Assembly: GCF_016908595.1 (NCBI RefSeq)
Contig: NZ_JAFBEC010000019.1
Span: 1 to 42,149, forward strand
Direction: 5' to 3'
DNA length: 42,149 nt
From: Geomicrobium sediminis
GTDB taxonomy: Bacteria > Bacillota > Bacilli > Bacillales > Marinococcaceae
A model generated the notes under the pieces. That model searched no databases. It was not told the DNA's origin and saw nothing but the letters and a program-made list of their open reading frames with translations. A program made the translations under genes and the position numbers. Positions 32,006 to 41,105 of this stretch are shown here, in pieces. Position 1 is the stretch's first letter. Each line of letters opens with the position of its first letter.

Positions 32006-32062
32006 CGACTCAAAATCGCGTTTCTTCGGAAGTGTGGGTTCGACTCCCACCATCGCCACCAA
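32006..32062 (+). repeat. attR: 57-bp copy of the tRNA-Leu 3' end
   Basis: It is identical to 15259-15315, including the TpsiC arm and CCA end. Only the anticodon-stem-to-3' part is present, so no second tRNA gene is made. Confidence 0.95.
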
Positions 32063-32101
32063 TTATTATAGTAACTAAACGATAAGTTCGACTAGTCAGC
32101 A

Positions 32102-32149
32102 CTCGTACAGTTCGATCGTTTTTCAAGAAACGAATCGCTAGACGAGTTT
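32102..32149 (+). terminator. Original terminator of the tRNA-Leu locus
   Basis: ACTCGT pairs with ACGAGT around an inner stem CGATCGTTT/AAACGAATCG, followed by seven T. Before insertion it would have lain right behind tRNA-Leu. Confidence 0.6.
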
Positions 32150-32192
32150 TTTTATGTCTAAATAATCGAGATCTAAAGGTAGGAATCAGACG

Positions 32193-32435
32193 ATGACCTT
32201 AACATTTTCTTTTGAAATCGATGAACAGAATAACCGCTATATCGCGGTTTATAACAGTGGAGAACTCGTTAGTAAGCTTAGTATGACTCTTATTGGTCCC
32301 AATGGAATGTATCGTTCACTAAACCATTTCATTTCTCAACAACGAGCGTTGTTTTTAGAACAAGCAGAAGGAATTCCTCACAAGATCTTTATTGAAGAAC
32401 CTGTCCAACATGAATTAGATCATGAACAGGAGTAG
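32193..32435 (+). CDS. Unknown 80-residue host protein
   Basis: AAAGGTAGGA precedes the ATG. The product has short beta-like strands at the start (LTFSFEIDEQNNRYIAVYNSG) and an acidic C terminus; no domain is recognised. It is the first host gene past attR and has its own terminator. Confidence 0.55.
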   Translation: MTLTFSFEIDEQNNRYIAVYNSGELVSKLSMTLIGPNGMYRSLNHFISQQRALFLEQAEGIPHKIFIEEPVQHELDHEQE

Positions 32436-32442
32436 ATGAAAA

Positions 32443-32481
32443 AAAGCGCGGTTGGTGGCCCAATGCCCCTCCGCGCTTTTT
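32443..32481. terminator. Bidirectional terminator between the small gene and dacC
   Basis: AAAGCGCGG (32443-32451) and CCGCGCTTT (32471-32479) pair, with A-runs left and T-runs right. Confidence 0.75.
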
Positions 32482-32482
32482 C

Positions 32483-34003
32483 TCAATCTGCTTCATATTC
32501 TGCTAATCGAATGGCAATGTCGTTTTCAACCGCTGTTGGCGAACTTCCGATATAATTATTCATAATAATCGAGAAGATCCACTCTTCACCATCAGCGTCC
32601 GTCACATAGCCAGACAACGATGATTTACTCGTAAGACTCCCTGTTTTTGCTGCCACGTTGCTTGCCGCTGCTGTATCAGCCATTCGTGTACGAAGTGTTC
32701 CCCCTACATAATGATCACTTTCTGCTGCAACCGGTAATGAGCCGTAAAAGATGTCAAACCACTCTTCATCTTGAGCATGTAAAAGAAATTGTGTCATTTC
32801 TTCTGTTGGAATCGCATTTAAGTGTGACATTCCCGATCCGTCTCGCAGTTGAACGACGTTCGTATTCACACCTGCTGAATCTAAATACTCTTCGACAACG
32901 TCCAAACCTTTATCCCAACTTCCCTCTCCATAGACTTCTTGACCGAGCGCCTTTGTTAAATGCTCAGAGTGACTGTTTTGACTAAATTTCATATACGGAA
33001 TCATCAGTTCTTCAAGAGTCATCGATTCGTGAATAAATAACGCTTCTGCATCTTCTGGGGTTTCACCTAAGACAACATCGCCATTGACTCGAACTCGGGC
33101 ATCTTTAAGACCTTCTGCAAACAGGTCAACCGCTAGGTTGGTTGGCTCCCAAATTGAAACGTATTGATTAAATGAGTTACCACCTACTGGAATGGTCCCT
33201 TCAAAGAAAATATCGTTCGTTCCATGATCTCTTCCCCAACCGGCTAACTGTCGATCTCCGTCTTCTTCAACTGTGATCATCTGATTATCAATTGAATAAT
33301 AGTCAGATTCTGGAGTTACCTTGATTTCTGCCTCATCACCAGGCTCTTCACCTGGGTGTACTTCAACATAAACCGAGGCAGTATTATAACGATCTAATGC
33401 GACGTCTGAAATAAGCGCGGCATCAGGGGCAAAGCTTAAAGCGGACACTTGAGCCCCGACTTGTCCTCGTTGATTCGCCCAAGAGAGGTCTAAAGATAGC
33501 CTTGTATCATCAAAGTAAGTATCGTCTGCGATAATGTCTCCTTGGACCATGCGAATACCTTGATTATGTAATTCTTTAGCTAATTGATCAAAGTCAGAAG
33601 CGAGTAACGTCGGATCGCCTCCGCCTTTTAAGTAGATATTACCGTGTAGTATGCTGCCGCGTGTATAGCCGTCCGTGTAAACCCCTGTCTCAAATGTAAA
33701 CTCCGGACCTAAAACGTCTAACGCTGTGGCACCAACAAGAAGCTTTTGACCGGAAGCTGGCGCGAGGCTAATATCGCTATTATAACTAAATAGCTCTTCA
33801 CCCGTTTCACTATGACGAACATGGACACCCGGCAAAGCACTTTGCAATTGTTCTGTATCCAAAATCTCCAATAAATCATTCCGAAGTTCTATTTTCGCAG
33901 ACGCCTCTTCTTCCCCTTGCAGTTCCGATGATAGACCTAGTTGCAACGTCCCGCCAACAATTAACGTTAATAATCCTACTTTTGTTATGTGTGAAGTTCT
34001 CAT
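32483..34003 (-). CDS. dacC: D-alanyl-D-alanine carboxypeptidase/endopeptidase (class C PBP, S13)
   Basis: The 506-residue protein is a PBP4/DacC-type enzyme that trims cell wall peptides outside the membrane. A signal peptide occupies about residues 1-28. Ser84-x-x-Lys87 (ASGQK), the S-Q-N motif (KFSQNSHSEHL) and KTG (AAKTGSLTSK) are the three penicillin-binding motifs. A large insert between the first and second motif is normal for S13. GGAGG precedes the ATG. It lies alone between the element and the pyrimidine operon. Confidence 0.9.
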   Translation of the reverse strand: MRTSHITKVGLLTLIVGGTLQLGLSSELQGEEEASAKIELRNDLLEILDTEQLQSALPGVHVRHSETGEELFSYNSDISLAPASGQKLLVGATALDVLGPEFTFETGVYTDGYTRGSILHGNIYLKGGGDPTLLASDFDQLAKELHNQGIRMVQGDIIADDTYFDDTRLSLDLSWANQRGQVGAQVSALSFAPDAALISDVALDRYNTASVYVEVHPGEEPGDEAEIKVTPESDYYSIDNQMITVEEDGDRQLAGWGRDHGTNDIFFEGTIPVGGNSFNQYVSIWEPTNLAVDLFAEGLKDARVRVNGDVVLGETPEDAEALFIHESMTLEELMIPYMKFSQNSHSEHLTKALGQEVYGEGSWDKGLDVVEEYLDSAGVNTNVVQLRDGSGMSHLNAIPTEEMTQFLLHAQDEEWFDIFYGSLPVAAESDHYVGGTLRTRMADTAAASNVAAKTGSLTSKSSLSGYVTDADGEEWIFSIIMNNYIGSSPTAVENDIAIRLAEYEAD

Positions 34004-34224
34004 ACATGACCTCCATTGCAGTTTTTATTAGTATATCATCGTTTTCTGAATAATTAATATTCAATGTCTTTTTCACTACCATTGTCTATAAAAGCAGATC
34101 GATTAGTCCTATAAATAAAGTTACGCTTTTCATAATGTTCACGCCTGCTGTTTAGCATCTCATTGTTGGCGTATTGTCTAGTTTACATTTGCTCCATGAC
34201 TTTGATATAATTCGACCTTAAAAA

Positions 34225-34258
34225 TGAAAAAAACAGCCACAAGACAGATGGCTGTTTC
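34225..34258 (-). terminator. Terminator of the pyrimidine degradation operon
   Basis: A 9-bp stem (34249-34257 with 34231-34239) is followed on the minus strand by a T-rich run. It starts 6 bases after the last gene of the operon. Confidence 0.75.
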
Positions 34259-34263
34259 GGTAC

Positions 34264-35484
34264 TTATTCCTGACTCAATGTACTTACTGCTTCAAATAAG
34301 ACATTCACACCTGCGATACAATCTTTAGGCGAAGTATACTCGTCTTCAGAATGGCTTTTGCCGCGTAAACTCGGAACAAAAATCATCGCAGTAGGCATCA
34401 TCGACGCAATAAACTGTGCGTCATGTCCAGCTCCACTTACCATTCTTCGATGCGTTGTGCCCAATTGTTTACTCGCTTCTTCAACTACTTTAACGACCGC
34501 TGAATCAAACCAGACCGTATCTCGCTGCCACAACCGCTTCGGTTCAATACGATTACGTTCTTTGAAAGAGTGAATGATCTGCTCCACTTTATCAATGATT
34601 TCTTCGTCTTGGTGCCTTGCTTCAAGACTAAATACGATGCGGTTCGGTATCACTGTATGGATATTCGGTGATGCTTCAATACGGCCAATTGTATAGACGA
34701 GACGTTCATCTAACTGATCCAATCGATTTCTTAGCGATTGGATCGTATCGACTGCAGTAAACAATGCGTCATCCCGCATCGCCATCGGCGTTGTTCCTGC
34801 GTGATTGGAATCCCCTAGCACTTCAATCTCATAACAGACCATGCCGACAACACATTCTACCGCACCGATTGTTATTTCTTCTTGCTCTAGAACCGGACCT
34901 TGCTCGATGTGCAGTTCTAAAAATGCTTTGCCGTTCGTTAAGCGCTCGTCTGCCTTACCTTCATAACCACTTTCCTTTAACGCTTCCAGAAAGGTAACTC
35001 CATTTTGATCACGTTTCTCGTTCATTTCTTCCTGATTGAACTTACCCGATAAGACCCCTGAACTCATCATCGAAGGTTCGAAGCGAGCTCCTTCTTCATT
35101 TGTAAAGTTCACGAGAATAATCGGTCGCTTCGGTTGAATCGAATAGTCAATCATCGTACGGATGACCTCAAGCGCAGCGATTACACCGAGCGCTCCATCA
35201 TACCTACCTCCTTTTTTGACGCTATCTAAATGAGAACCAACATACACGGGATCTGCCTTTGGGTCACTCCCTTCGAATCGTGCATACTGGTTGCCTAAAT
35301 CATCTTTGGTTACGTGTAGCCCTAACGCCTCGCAACACTCGACCAAATAATTACGCGAACCAACATCTTCATCACTTAATGCTAGACGAGTCACTCCGTT
35401 ATTGTCGGTTCTGCCAAAATCCGCAAACCTCTCGATTGTTTCTTCAAGCCTTTTGCCGTTAATTGCTATTTTTTGATTTTGCAT
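34264..35484 (-). CDS. N-carbamoyl-amino-acid amidohydrolase (probable beta-ureidopropionase)
   Basis: The 406-residue protein is an M20 metallopeptidase-fold amidohydrolase. Metal ligands are visible in GSHLDSV (His85), RYDGALG (Asp96), NEEGARF (Glu130/131), LHIEQGP (His192) and SGAGHDAQF. As the last gene behind preT-preA-hydA, it most likely cleaves N-carbamoyl-beta-alanine to beta-alanine, CO2 and ammonia. By sequence alone it could also be an allantoate or N-carbamoyl-L-amino acid hydrolase. AAGGAGC before the ATG overlaps the stop of the preceding small gene. Confidence 0.85.
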   Translation of the reverse strand: MQNQKIAINGKRLEETIERFADFGRTDNNGVTRLALSDEDVGSRNYLVECCEALGLHVTKDDLGNQYARFEGSDPKADPVYVGSHLDSVKKGGRYDGALGVIAALEVIRTMIDYSIQPKRPIILVNFTNEEGARFEPSMMSSGVLSGKFNQEEMNEKRDQNGVTFLEALKESGYEGKADERLTNGKAFLELHIEQGPVLEQEEITIGAVECVVGMVCYEIEVLGDSNHAGTTPMAMRDDALFTAVDTIQSLRNRLDQLDERLVYTIGRIEASPNIHTVIPNRIVFSLEARHQDEEIIDKVEQIIHSFKERNRIEPKRLWQRDTVWFDSAVVKVVEEASKQLGTTHRRMVSGAGHDAQFIASMMPTAMIFVPSLRGKSHSEDEYTSPKDCIAGVNVLFEAVSTLSQE

Positions 35485-35494
35485 AGAATGCTCC

Positions 35495-35689
35495 TTAAGA
35501 GATCATCTTTGTCGAAAAGTACTTCCTTGCATTGGCATTTAGAAAATTAACGACTTCTGTTACTTCCCCTAAACGAAACGTCACGAATGCACCATCAAGA
35601 TTCTCTTCTACGTGCTCAATCGTATAGCCACGATCAAATAGCTCGTCAATTCGACGCTTTTCTTTCACATAATCTTCATGTTCATTCAT
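35495..35689 (-). CDS. Small unknown protein within the pyrimidine operon
   Basis: The 64-residue product (acidic start MNEHEDYVKEKRRIDELFDRGY, then EVTEVVNFLNANARKYF) has no known family to me. The ATG at 35689 follows AAAGGAG by 8 bases; the frame runs 3 codons further. Its stop TAA is part of the next gene's ribosome binding site, so the two are coupled. Its place between hydA and the amidohydrolase suggests a helper role in the pathway. Confidence 0.65.
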   Translation of the reverse strand: MNEHEDYVKEKRRIDELFDRGYTIEHVEENLDGAFVTFRLGEVTEVVNFLNANARKYFSTKMIS

Positions 35690-35713
35690 CACTTTCACTC
35701 CTTTTATAAGGAA

Positions 35714-37120
35714 CTATCGTTGCGCGACTTTCGATTCTAACTGATGACCATACTTCGCTCGCTTAATGTACTCTCCTTGGCCTTTGTGACCGACATATTG
35801 ATCGTTTTCAACAATAACCTGTCCACGTAAGAGAACCGTCTCCGCTTTCCCACTTACTTCTAATCCTTCAAACGCATTATAATCAACCGCTAAATGATGC
35901 GTTTTTTGAGACAGCGTTCGCATCACATCCGGATTAAAAATAACAAGATCAGCATCTGCACCGGCTGCAATCGTTCCTTTTTTCGGATGCAATCCGAATA
36001 ACTTGGCAGCGCGAGTTGATGTTAACTCAACAAACTGATTGAGTGTAATTCGACCTTTACACACTCCTTCTGAATAAAGAATCGACATACGATCTTCAAT
36101 CGTTGGGCCTCCGTTTGGAATCTTTGTGAAATCGTCTTTCCCTAAATCTTTTTGACCGTTAAAGTCAAATGAACATTGATCCGATCCAAGCGTTTGCAAA
36201 GAGCCAGTTCTTAATGCATTCCAGAGCGACTCTTGATGTTTCTTTTCACGAAGCGGTGGTGACCAGACGTATTTTGCGCCTTCAAAATCTGGTTGGTCCA
36301 TAATGCTTTGGTCGAGCACTAAATATTGAGGACACGTTTCGCCCCATACGTCAGCACCACGTTTTCTAGCTTCTTCAATTTGTTTGACTGCATCTTCACA
36401 AGTCACGTGAACGACGTACAGTTGTGAATCGGCTAATGCTGTTAATTGACTAGCTCTACCTGTTGCTTCTCCTTCTGCTTCCGGGGGTCTTGTGAGTGCA
36501 TGATAGATCGGTGCGGTTTGATCGTTTTGAAGTGCTTTTTTCGTTAAATAATCAATCACATCTCCGTTTTCTGCATGAACCATCACAAGTGAGCCAAGTT
36601 CCTTTGCCTTAATTAACGTTTGGAACAAGGTAGCATCGTCTGCTTGGAAGACATTTTTGTATGCCATGAATACTTTAAATGACGTAATTCCTTCTTGCTC
36701 AATGACTTGCGGTAGTTCCTTAAGAACATGATCGTTCATCTCACCGATCATTAAATGAAAACTATAATCGATTGCTGCTTTATCTTTGGATTTGTTATGC
36801 CATACTTCAATCGCATCCGACAACGGTTTGCTTTTTTCAGTCAAACAAAAATCAATGATTGTCGTCGTCCCACCAAAAGCAGCCGCCACTGTTCCTGTTT
36901 CGAAATCATCCTTTGTGACTGTACCGCCAAACGGCATATCAAGGTGAGTATGAGGGTCAATCCCTCCTGGGAAGATATAACGTCCAGAAGCATCGATCAC
37001 CTCTGCTCCTTCTGTACTTAATCCGAGTCCGACTGCTTCAATCTTGTCATCAACAATTTTTATGTCTGCTTGAAATGTATCAGAAGCTGTGACAACAATT
37101 CCGTTTTTTATAATTTTCAT
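35714..37120 (-). CDS. hydA: Dihydropyrimidinase
   Basis: The 468-residue enzyme opens dihydrouracil/dihydrothymine to the N-carbamoyl-beta-amino acid. The binuclear metal site is complete: His57-x-His59 (DPHTHLD), the carboxylated Lys149 (FKVFMAYK), His182 (VHAENGD), His238 (VHVTCE) and Asp314 (GSDQC). It could also act as a D-hydantoinase, but the adjacent preA and preT define the pathway. GAAAGGAATTC lies before the ATG, 18 bases after preA. Confidence 0.95.
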   Translation of the reverse strand: MKIIKNGIVVTASDTFQADIKIVDDKIEAVGLGLSTEGAEVIDASGRYIFPGGIDPHTHLDMPFGGTVTKDDFETGTVAAAFGGTTTIIDFCLTEKSKPLSDAIEVWHNKSKDKAAIDYSFHLMIGEMNDHVLKELPQVIEQEGITSFKVFMAYKNVFQADDATLFQTLIKAKELGSLVMVHAENGDVIDYLTKKALQNDQTAPIYHALTRPPEAEGEATGRASQLTALADSQLYVVHVTCEDAVKQIEEARKRGADVWGETCPQYLVLDQSIMDQPDFEGAKYVWSPPLREKKHQESLWNALRTGSLQTLGSDQCSFDFNGQKDLGKDDFTKIPNGGPTIEDRMSILYSEGVCKGRITLNQFVELTSTRAAKLFGLHPKKGTIAAGADADLVIFNPDVMRTLSQKTHHLAVDYNAFEGLEVSGKAETVLLRGQVIVENDQYVGHKGQGEYIKRAKYGHQLESKVAQR

Positions 37121-37138
37121 ATCCGAATTCCTTTCTGG

Positions 37139-38416
37139 TTATGACGATTTTGAAACAGTTAATGATTGAATCACACGTTCACGCTCATTCCAACTCATCG
37201 GCGGACGGTCATTTAGTTTCTCAACCATATTAATTGCACCATCAACAGGACAGACGATCGAGCAAAGATTACAGCCGACGCACTCTTCTTCGCGGACACG
37301 TAAAATTGGATTGCCATCTTCGTCATTTAACATATCAATACATTGGTGAGCAGTATCTTCACAAGCAATGTGGCATTTGTTGCAATTGATGCAAACGTCG
37401 TTGTTAATCTCAGCAACTATTTGGTGATTTAAATTCAAATCGCCCCAATTTGAATATTTTTTAACCGATTGGCCCGTTAGCTCGCTAACTGAAGATAAGC
37501 CTTTTTCATCCAAATAAAGGTTAAGCCCTTCAATCATGTCCTCAACGATGCGAAATCCGTGGTGCATCGCTTGTGTACACACTTGGACACCTGAGGCCCC
37601 CATCAGCATAAACTCGACAGCGTCTTGCCAATTTGAAATACCGCCAATACCAGATATGGGTACATTCACATTTTCATTGCGAGCACATTCTGCAACCATA
37701 TTCAACGCGATTGGTTTGACTGCTGGACCACAATATCCACCATGAGCCCCTTTGCCATCAACATTCGGGATCGTGTTCCACGTATGAATATCAACACCTG
37801 CAAGACTATTAATTGTATTGATTAGACTAATTGAATCAGCGCCTCCACGGACTGCGGCTTCTGCTGTCGCCGTAATGTCTGTGATGTTCGGTGTTAACTT
37901 CACAATCACTGGTGTAGTTGCTACTTCTTTCACCCAATACGTTTGCTTTTCAACAAGTTCAGGCACTTGTCCTGATGCTGAACCCATCCCACGTTCTGCC
38001 ATACCGTGCGGACAACCGAAGTTTAACTCTAGACCATCAACACCTACTTGCTCCACACGTTTAACAAGTTCATGCCATCGCTCACGTTTTGGCTCCATCA
38101 TTAACGAAGCGATTATTGCATGATCTGGAAAGCGTTTCTTCGTTTCATAAATTTCTTTCAAGTTCACTTCTAGAGGGCGATCAGTGATCAGTTCAATGTT
38201 ATTAAACCCTGCCACTCGTTGCCCGTTGTATGAAACTGCCGCAAATCGTGACGTCGTATTAATAATTGGGTCGCCTAGTGTTTTCCAGACAGCACCTCCC
38301 CATCCAGCTTCAAACGCACGCTGTACTTGATAACCTGAGTTTGTCGGAGGTGCACTTGCAAGCCAAAATGGATTCGGTGACGTAATCCCACCTACATTCG
38401 TCATTAAATCTGCCAT
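37139..38416 (-). CDS. preA: NAD-dependent dihydropyrimidine dehydrogenase subunit PreA
   Basis: The 425-residue protein joins a dihydroorotate-dehydrogenase-like FMN barrel (about 1-310) to a C-terminal ferredoxin part with two 4Fe-4S motifs (342-352 CINCNKCHIAC and 379-389 CVGCNLCSIVC). LNFGCPHGMAERGMGSA is the substrate loop region. With PreT it reduces uracil or thymine to the dihydro form. GGAGG precedes the ATG, and the gene is 12 bases behind preT. Confidence 0.95.
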   Translation of the reverse strand: MADLMTNVGGITSPNPFWLASAPPTNSGYQVQRAFEAGWGGAVWKTLGDPIINTTSRFAAVSYNGQRVAGFNNIELITDRPLEVNLKEIYETKKRFPDHAIIASLMMEPKRERWHELVKRVEQVGVDGLELNFGCPHGMAERGMGSASGQVPELVEKQTYWVKEVATTPVIVKLTPNITDITATAEAAVRGGADSISLINTINSLAGVDIHTWNTIPNVDGKGAHGGYCGPAVKPIALNMVAECARNENVNVPISGIGGISNWQDAVEFMLMGASGVQVCTQAMHHGFRIVEDMIEGLNLYLDEKGLSSVSELTGQSVKKYSNWGDLNLNHQIVAEINNDVCINCNKCHIACEDTAHQCIDMLNDEDGNPILRVREEECVGCNLCSIVCPVDGAINMVEKLNDRPPMSWNERERVIQSLTVSKSS

Positions 38417-38428
38417 CGTAAACCTCCT

Positions 38429-39781
38429 CTATGCAAAAGTACGAGCTTGACCTTGTAAGTGTTCATGAATGCGATAGGCAGTTTGTTTCCCTTGCTCTGC
38501 TGCCGTTACAACCATCGCCTCACCATGACCTTCTCCAAATGTGACATCACCACACGCGTATACATTTTCTAATGAAGTACTAAATCGCCCTTCTTCCACA
38601 CGAACAACACCATTAACGTGATCAATACCAATCTCATTTAACAAGTCTATATAACGATTTTGGCCAATTGCTTTAATCACAAAGTCAACTTCAATCGTAA
38701 AATTAGACCCTTCAATGGGTTGAACCCGCCTTCTACCGTCTTCACCAGGTTCTTGCAATGCCATTTTCACACATTCAATGCTAGTGACTTTTCCTTGATC
38801 GTTTCCATGAATGCGTGTAGGCATCGTTAACCAACGGAACTCTACACCATCTTGTTTTGCAAACTCATATTCAAAGTCATAAGCTGTCATCTCTTCACTC
38901 GTACGTCGATACAAAATTTGAACTTGTTCGGCTCCTAGCCTTATAGCACACGTCGCTCCATCAATTGCTGTGTTCCCTGCTCCGATAACAACCCCTCGTT
39001 TACCTACTAGCGGTTCAGGAAGATCATCCTTCTTCGTTGATTTTACGAGTTGAATTGCATCATGTACGCCTTCTAACGTTTCGCCATGAAGATGAAGATT
39101 TGGAACTTCGCCCATACCAATCGCTAATACGATTGAATCATGCTTGGACTGAATTTCATTAAACGAGACATCCTCACCAACTTTGCAATTCGTCTGAATG
39201 TCTACACCAAGCTGTTCGACTTGTTCCACTTCCCAACGAGAAACAGCTTTTGGAAGTCGGAACGAAACGATACCATACGTATCAAGCCCACCAGCTTCTT
39301 CATTCGCTTCATAGATGGTTACTTCGTACCCTTGCACTGCTAACTCTCTTGCACAAGATAAACCAGCAGGGCCACCACCGATAATACCTATAGAGCGGTC
39401 AATCGGTCTTCCTCGTTTAAACAATACTTTTTCATTGTGTTTCGCCCAGTCAGTCGCATATCGTTGTAATTTGCCAATCATAATAGGTGTTGTTGAATGA
39501 TTAAGAACACAAGCACCCTCACACAATTCTTCGGTAGGACATACTCTTGCACAGCTTGCTCCTACTGGATTTGCTTCCATAATTGTTCGTGCGGAACCGT
39601 ACACATTGTCAGATGAGATCTTTTGAATAAACGAGGGTATATCGATGCCTGTCGGACATGCTGTGATGCATGGTGCATCATAACAATACAAACAACGATT
39701 GGACTCCTCTACAGCTTCTTGCTTTGATAAAGCTTGTTCCACTTCGTCAAAGTTCTCTTTTAAACGATCCAACACATTCAA
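38429..39781 (-). CDS. preT: NAD-dependent dihydropyrimidine dehydrogenase subunit PreT
   Basis: The protein is the electron-input subunit, related to the small subunit of glutamate synthase. N-terminal Fe-S ligands lie in CLYCYDAPCITACP (Cys30, 33, 38, 42) and CARVCPTEELCEGAC; FAD- and NAD-binding folds start at GIIGGGPAGLSCA and GVVIGAGNTAID. I start at the TTG at 39781 (MNVLDRLKENF, 450 residues), since AAGGAGGG lies 7 bases upstream; the ATG at 39823 has no site and would place that motif inside the gene. First gene of the operon. Confidence 0.93.
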   Translation of the reverse strand: MNVLDRLKENFDEVEQALSKQEAVEESNRCLYCYDAPCITACPTGIDIPSFIQKISSDNVYGSARTIMEANPVGASCARVCPTEELCEGACVLNHSTTPIMIGKLQRYATDWAKHNEKVLFKRGRPIDRSIGIIGGGPAGLSCARELAVQGYEVTIYEANEEAGGLDTYGIVSFRLPKAVSRWEVEQVEQLGVDIQTNCKVGEDVSFNEIQSKHDSIVLAIGMGEVPNLHLHGETLEGVHDAIQLVKSTKKDDLPEPLVGKRGVVIGAGNTAIDGATCAIRLGAEQVQILYRRTSEEMTAYDFEYEFAKQDGVEFRWLTMPTRIHGNDQGKVTSIECVKMALQEPGEDGRRRVQPIEGSNFTIEVDFVIKAIGQNRYIDLLNEIGIDHVNGVVRVEEGRFSTSLENVYACGDVTFGEGHGEAMVVTAAEQGKQTAYRIHEHLQGQARTFA

Positions 39782-39941
39782 ACGAAAGCCCTCCTTCATG
39801 AATGAAGTAAGATTAAATAACATTATTACTAATATTCCAATTATTTAATCAAAAGAGTATGAGCTCTATTGTATCGAATTTGCGAGCAATATGCACCTGA
39901 CAGATTGTACAATTTTAAGGGCAAGTTCTATACAAAATGCC

Positions 39942-39973
39942 AAAAAAAGGTAACCTAGAATAGTTACCTTCTT
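39942..39973 (-). terminator. Terminator of dut
   Basis: An 8-bp stem (39963-39970 with 39947-39954) is followed on the minus strand by seven T, 10 bases after the dut stop. Confidence 0.75.
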
Positions 39974-39979
39974 CTCACT

Positions 39980-40477
39980 TTATTGACCTGTAGATCCAAA
40001 TCCGCCACTGCCACGACTTGTACTACTTAAATCGTCTGCCTCAATGAAGTTTGCTTGTGGCACTTCTTGTAACACACCTTGCGCAATGCGATCATGTTTA
40101 GCAATGACATAACTTCCTTTGTCATGTAATCCTTCAATTACTTTGCCTGATGTATTATAGACCGAAGAAGCTTCGCTTGAATGAAGATTATCCAATAGAA
40201 TTCCAACTTCTCCCCGGTAATCTGCATCAATTGTTCCTGGACTATTTGAAATACGTAGTTTCGTTTTTTTTGACAACCCACTTCGTGGTCGTACTTGCAT
40301 CTCATACCCTTCAGGGATTTCAAAAGCGAGTCCACTACGAACTAATTTCGTCTCACCAGGGCGAATGACAACATCTTCAAGTGCATACAAATCAAACCCT
40401 GCAGCTGCTTGTGACTCATAGGTTGGAATTATAGCATCTTCATCAAGTTTCTTTACTCGCACATCAATTCTTTTCAC
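39980..40477 (-). CDS. dut: dUTP diphosphatase (trimeric)
   Basis: The 165-residue protein has all five dUTPase motifs in order: AAGFDLYA, RPRSGLSKK, GTIDADYRGEV, KHDRIAQGVL and the C-terminal RGSGGFGSTG arm. It hydrolyses dUTP to dUMP, keeping uracil out of DNA. The GTG start has AAAGGAGAG about 10 bases upstream. It is a host gene, between the tRNA cluster and preT, not part of the element. Confidence 0.95.
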   Translation of the reverse strand: MKRIDVRVKKLDEDAIIPTYESQAAAGFDLYALEDVVIRPGETKLVRSGLAFEIPEGYEMQVRPRSGLSKKTKLRISNSPGTIDADYRGEVGILLDNLHSSEASSVYNTSGKVIEGLHDKGSYVIAKHDRIAQGVLQEVPQANFIEADDLSSTSRGSGGFGSTGQ

Positions 40478-40497
40478 TAGTATAACTCTCCTTTATA

Positions 40498-40530
40498 AAA
40501 CAAAAACAGCCACATAAGTTGTGACTGTTT
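40498..40530 (-). terminator. Terminator of the tRNA cluster
   Basis: AAACAG/CTGTTT with inner CAC/GTG pairs forms a hairpin followed on the minus strand by TTTTTGTTTT. It lies about 30 bases beyond the last tRNA. Confidence 0.65.
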
Positions 40531-40562
40531 CAAAGTATCGCTTTACGCGTTTGTTTTAAAAA

Positions 40563-40651
40563 TGGTGCCGAGGGCCGGACTTGAACCGGCACGGTTGTTA
40601 CCAACCGCAGGATTTTAAGTCCTGTGTGTCTGCCAATTCCACCACCCCGGC
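40563..40651 (-). tRNA. tRNA-Leu (anticodon TAA)
   Basis: Acceptor GCCGGGG, anticodon loop CTTAAAA, long variable arm and encoded CCA. Last tRNA of the cluster. Confidence 0.95.
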
Positions 40652-40675
40652 ATTGGTTGAGGCAGAATTTCTCTT

Positions 40676-40750
<75 letters not shown>

Positions 40751-40756
40751 ATAATT

Positions 40757-40831
<75 letters not shown>

Positions 40832-40839
40832 ATGAGAAA

Positions 40840-40914
40840 TGGCTGGGCCAGCTGGATTCGAACCAGCGCATCACGGAATCAAAATCCGATGCCTTACCGC
40901 TTGGCTATGGCCCA
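40840..40914 (-). tRNA. tRNA-Gln (anticodon TTG)
   Basis: Acceptor TGGGCCA/TGGCCCA, anticodon TTG, encoded CCA. Confidence 0.95.
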
Positions 40915-40917
40915 ATA

Positions 40918-40993
40918 TGGGGCGGCTGATGAGAATCGAACTCACGAGTGCCGGAACCACAATCCGGTGCGTTAACCACTTCGCCACAGCCGC
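40918..40993 (-). tRNA. tRNA-His (anticodon GTG)
   Basis: Acceptor GCGGCTG/CAGCCGC, anticodon GTG, discriminator C and encoded CCA; the G at 40994 (minus strand) is the extra 5' G(-1) of tRNA-His. Confidence 0.95.
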
Positions 40994-41022
40994 CATATTA
41001 ATCTCTAAGCTCCAATTTGTTA

Positions 41023-41096
41023 TGGCAGGGGTAGTAGGAATCGAACCCACATCAAAGGTTTTGGAGACCTTCGTTTTACCATTAAACTATACCCCT
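41023..41096 (-). tRNA. tRNA-Trp (anticodon CCA)
   Basis: Acceptor AGGGGTA/TACCCCT, loop CTCCAAA, encoded CCA end. Confidence 0.95.
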
Positions 41097-41105
41097 ATTA
41101 GTAAA

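Larger units (their letters stand above)
15259..32062. mobile_element. Integrated phage-satellite-like element, about 16.7 kb
   Basis: The element lies between 57-bp direct repeats derived from tRNA-Leu(CAA), with a tyrosine integrase directly inside attL. Inside are two recombinases, several Cro/CI-type regulators, a divergent repressor/early-operon switch, a replication module with iterons, small unknown genes, a gp10-like protein, a tape measure protein and a DUF4145 gene near attR. Terminase, portal, major capsid, holin/lysin, relaxase and type IV secretion genes are all absent. This fits a phage satellite or a reduced prophage better than a complete phage or conjugative element. Confidence 0.85.
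31642..32192. other. Gene-free region around attR
   Basis: No convincing gene is seen. It contains the DUF4145 promoter region, a near-consensus plus-strand promoter (31853-31881), attR (32006-32062) and the displaced terminator of the tRNA-Leu locus (32102-32149). A 61-codon frame at 31742 has no start signal. Confidence 0.5.
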
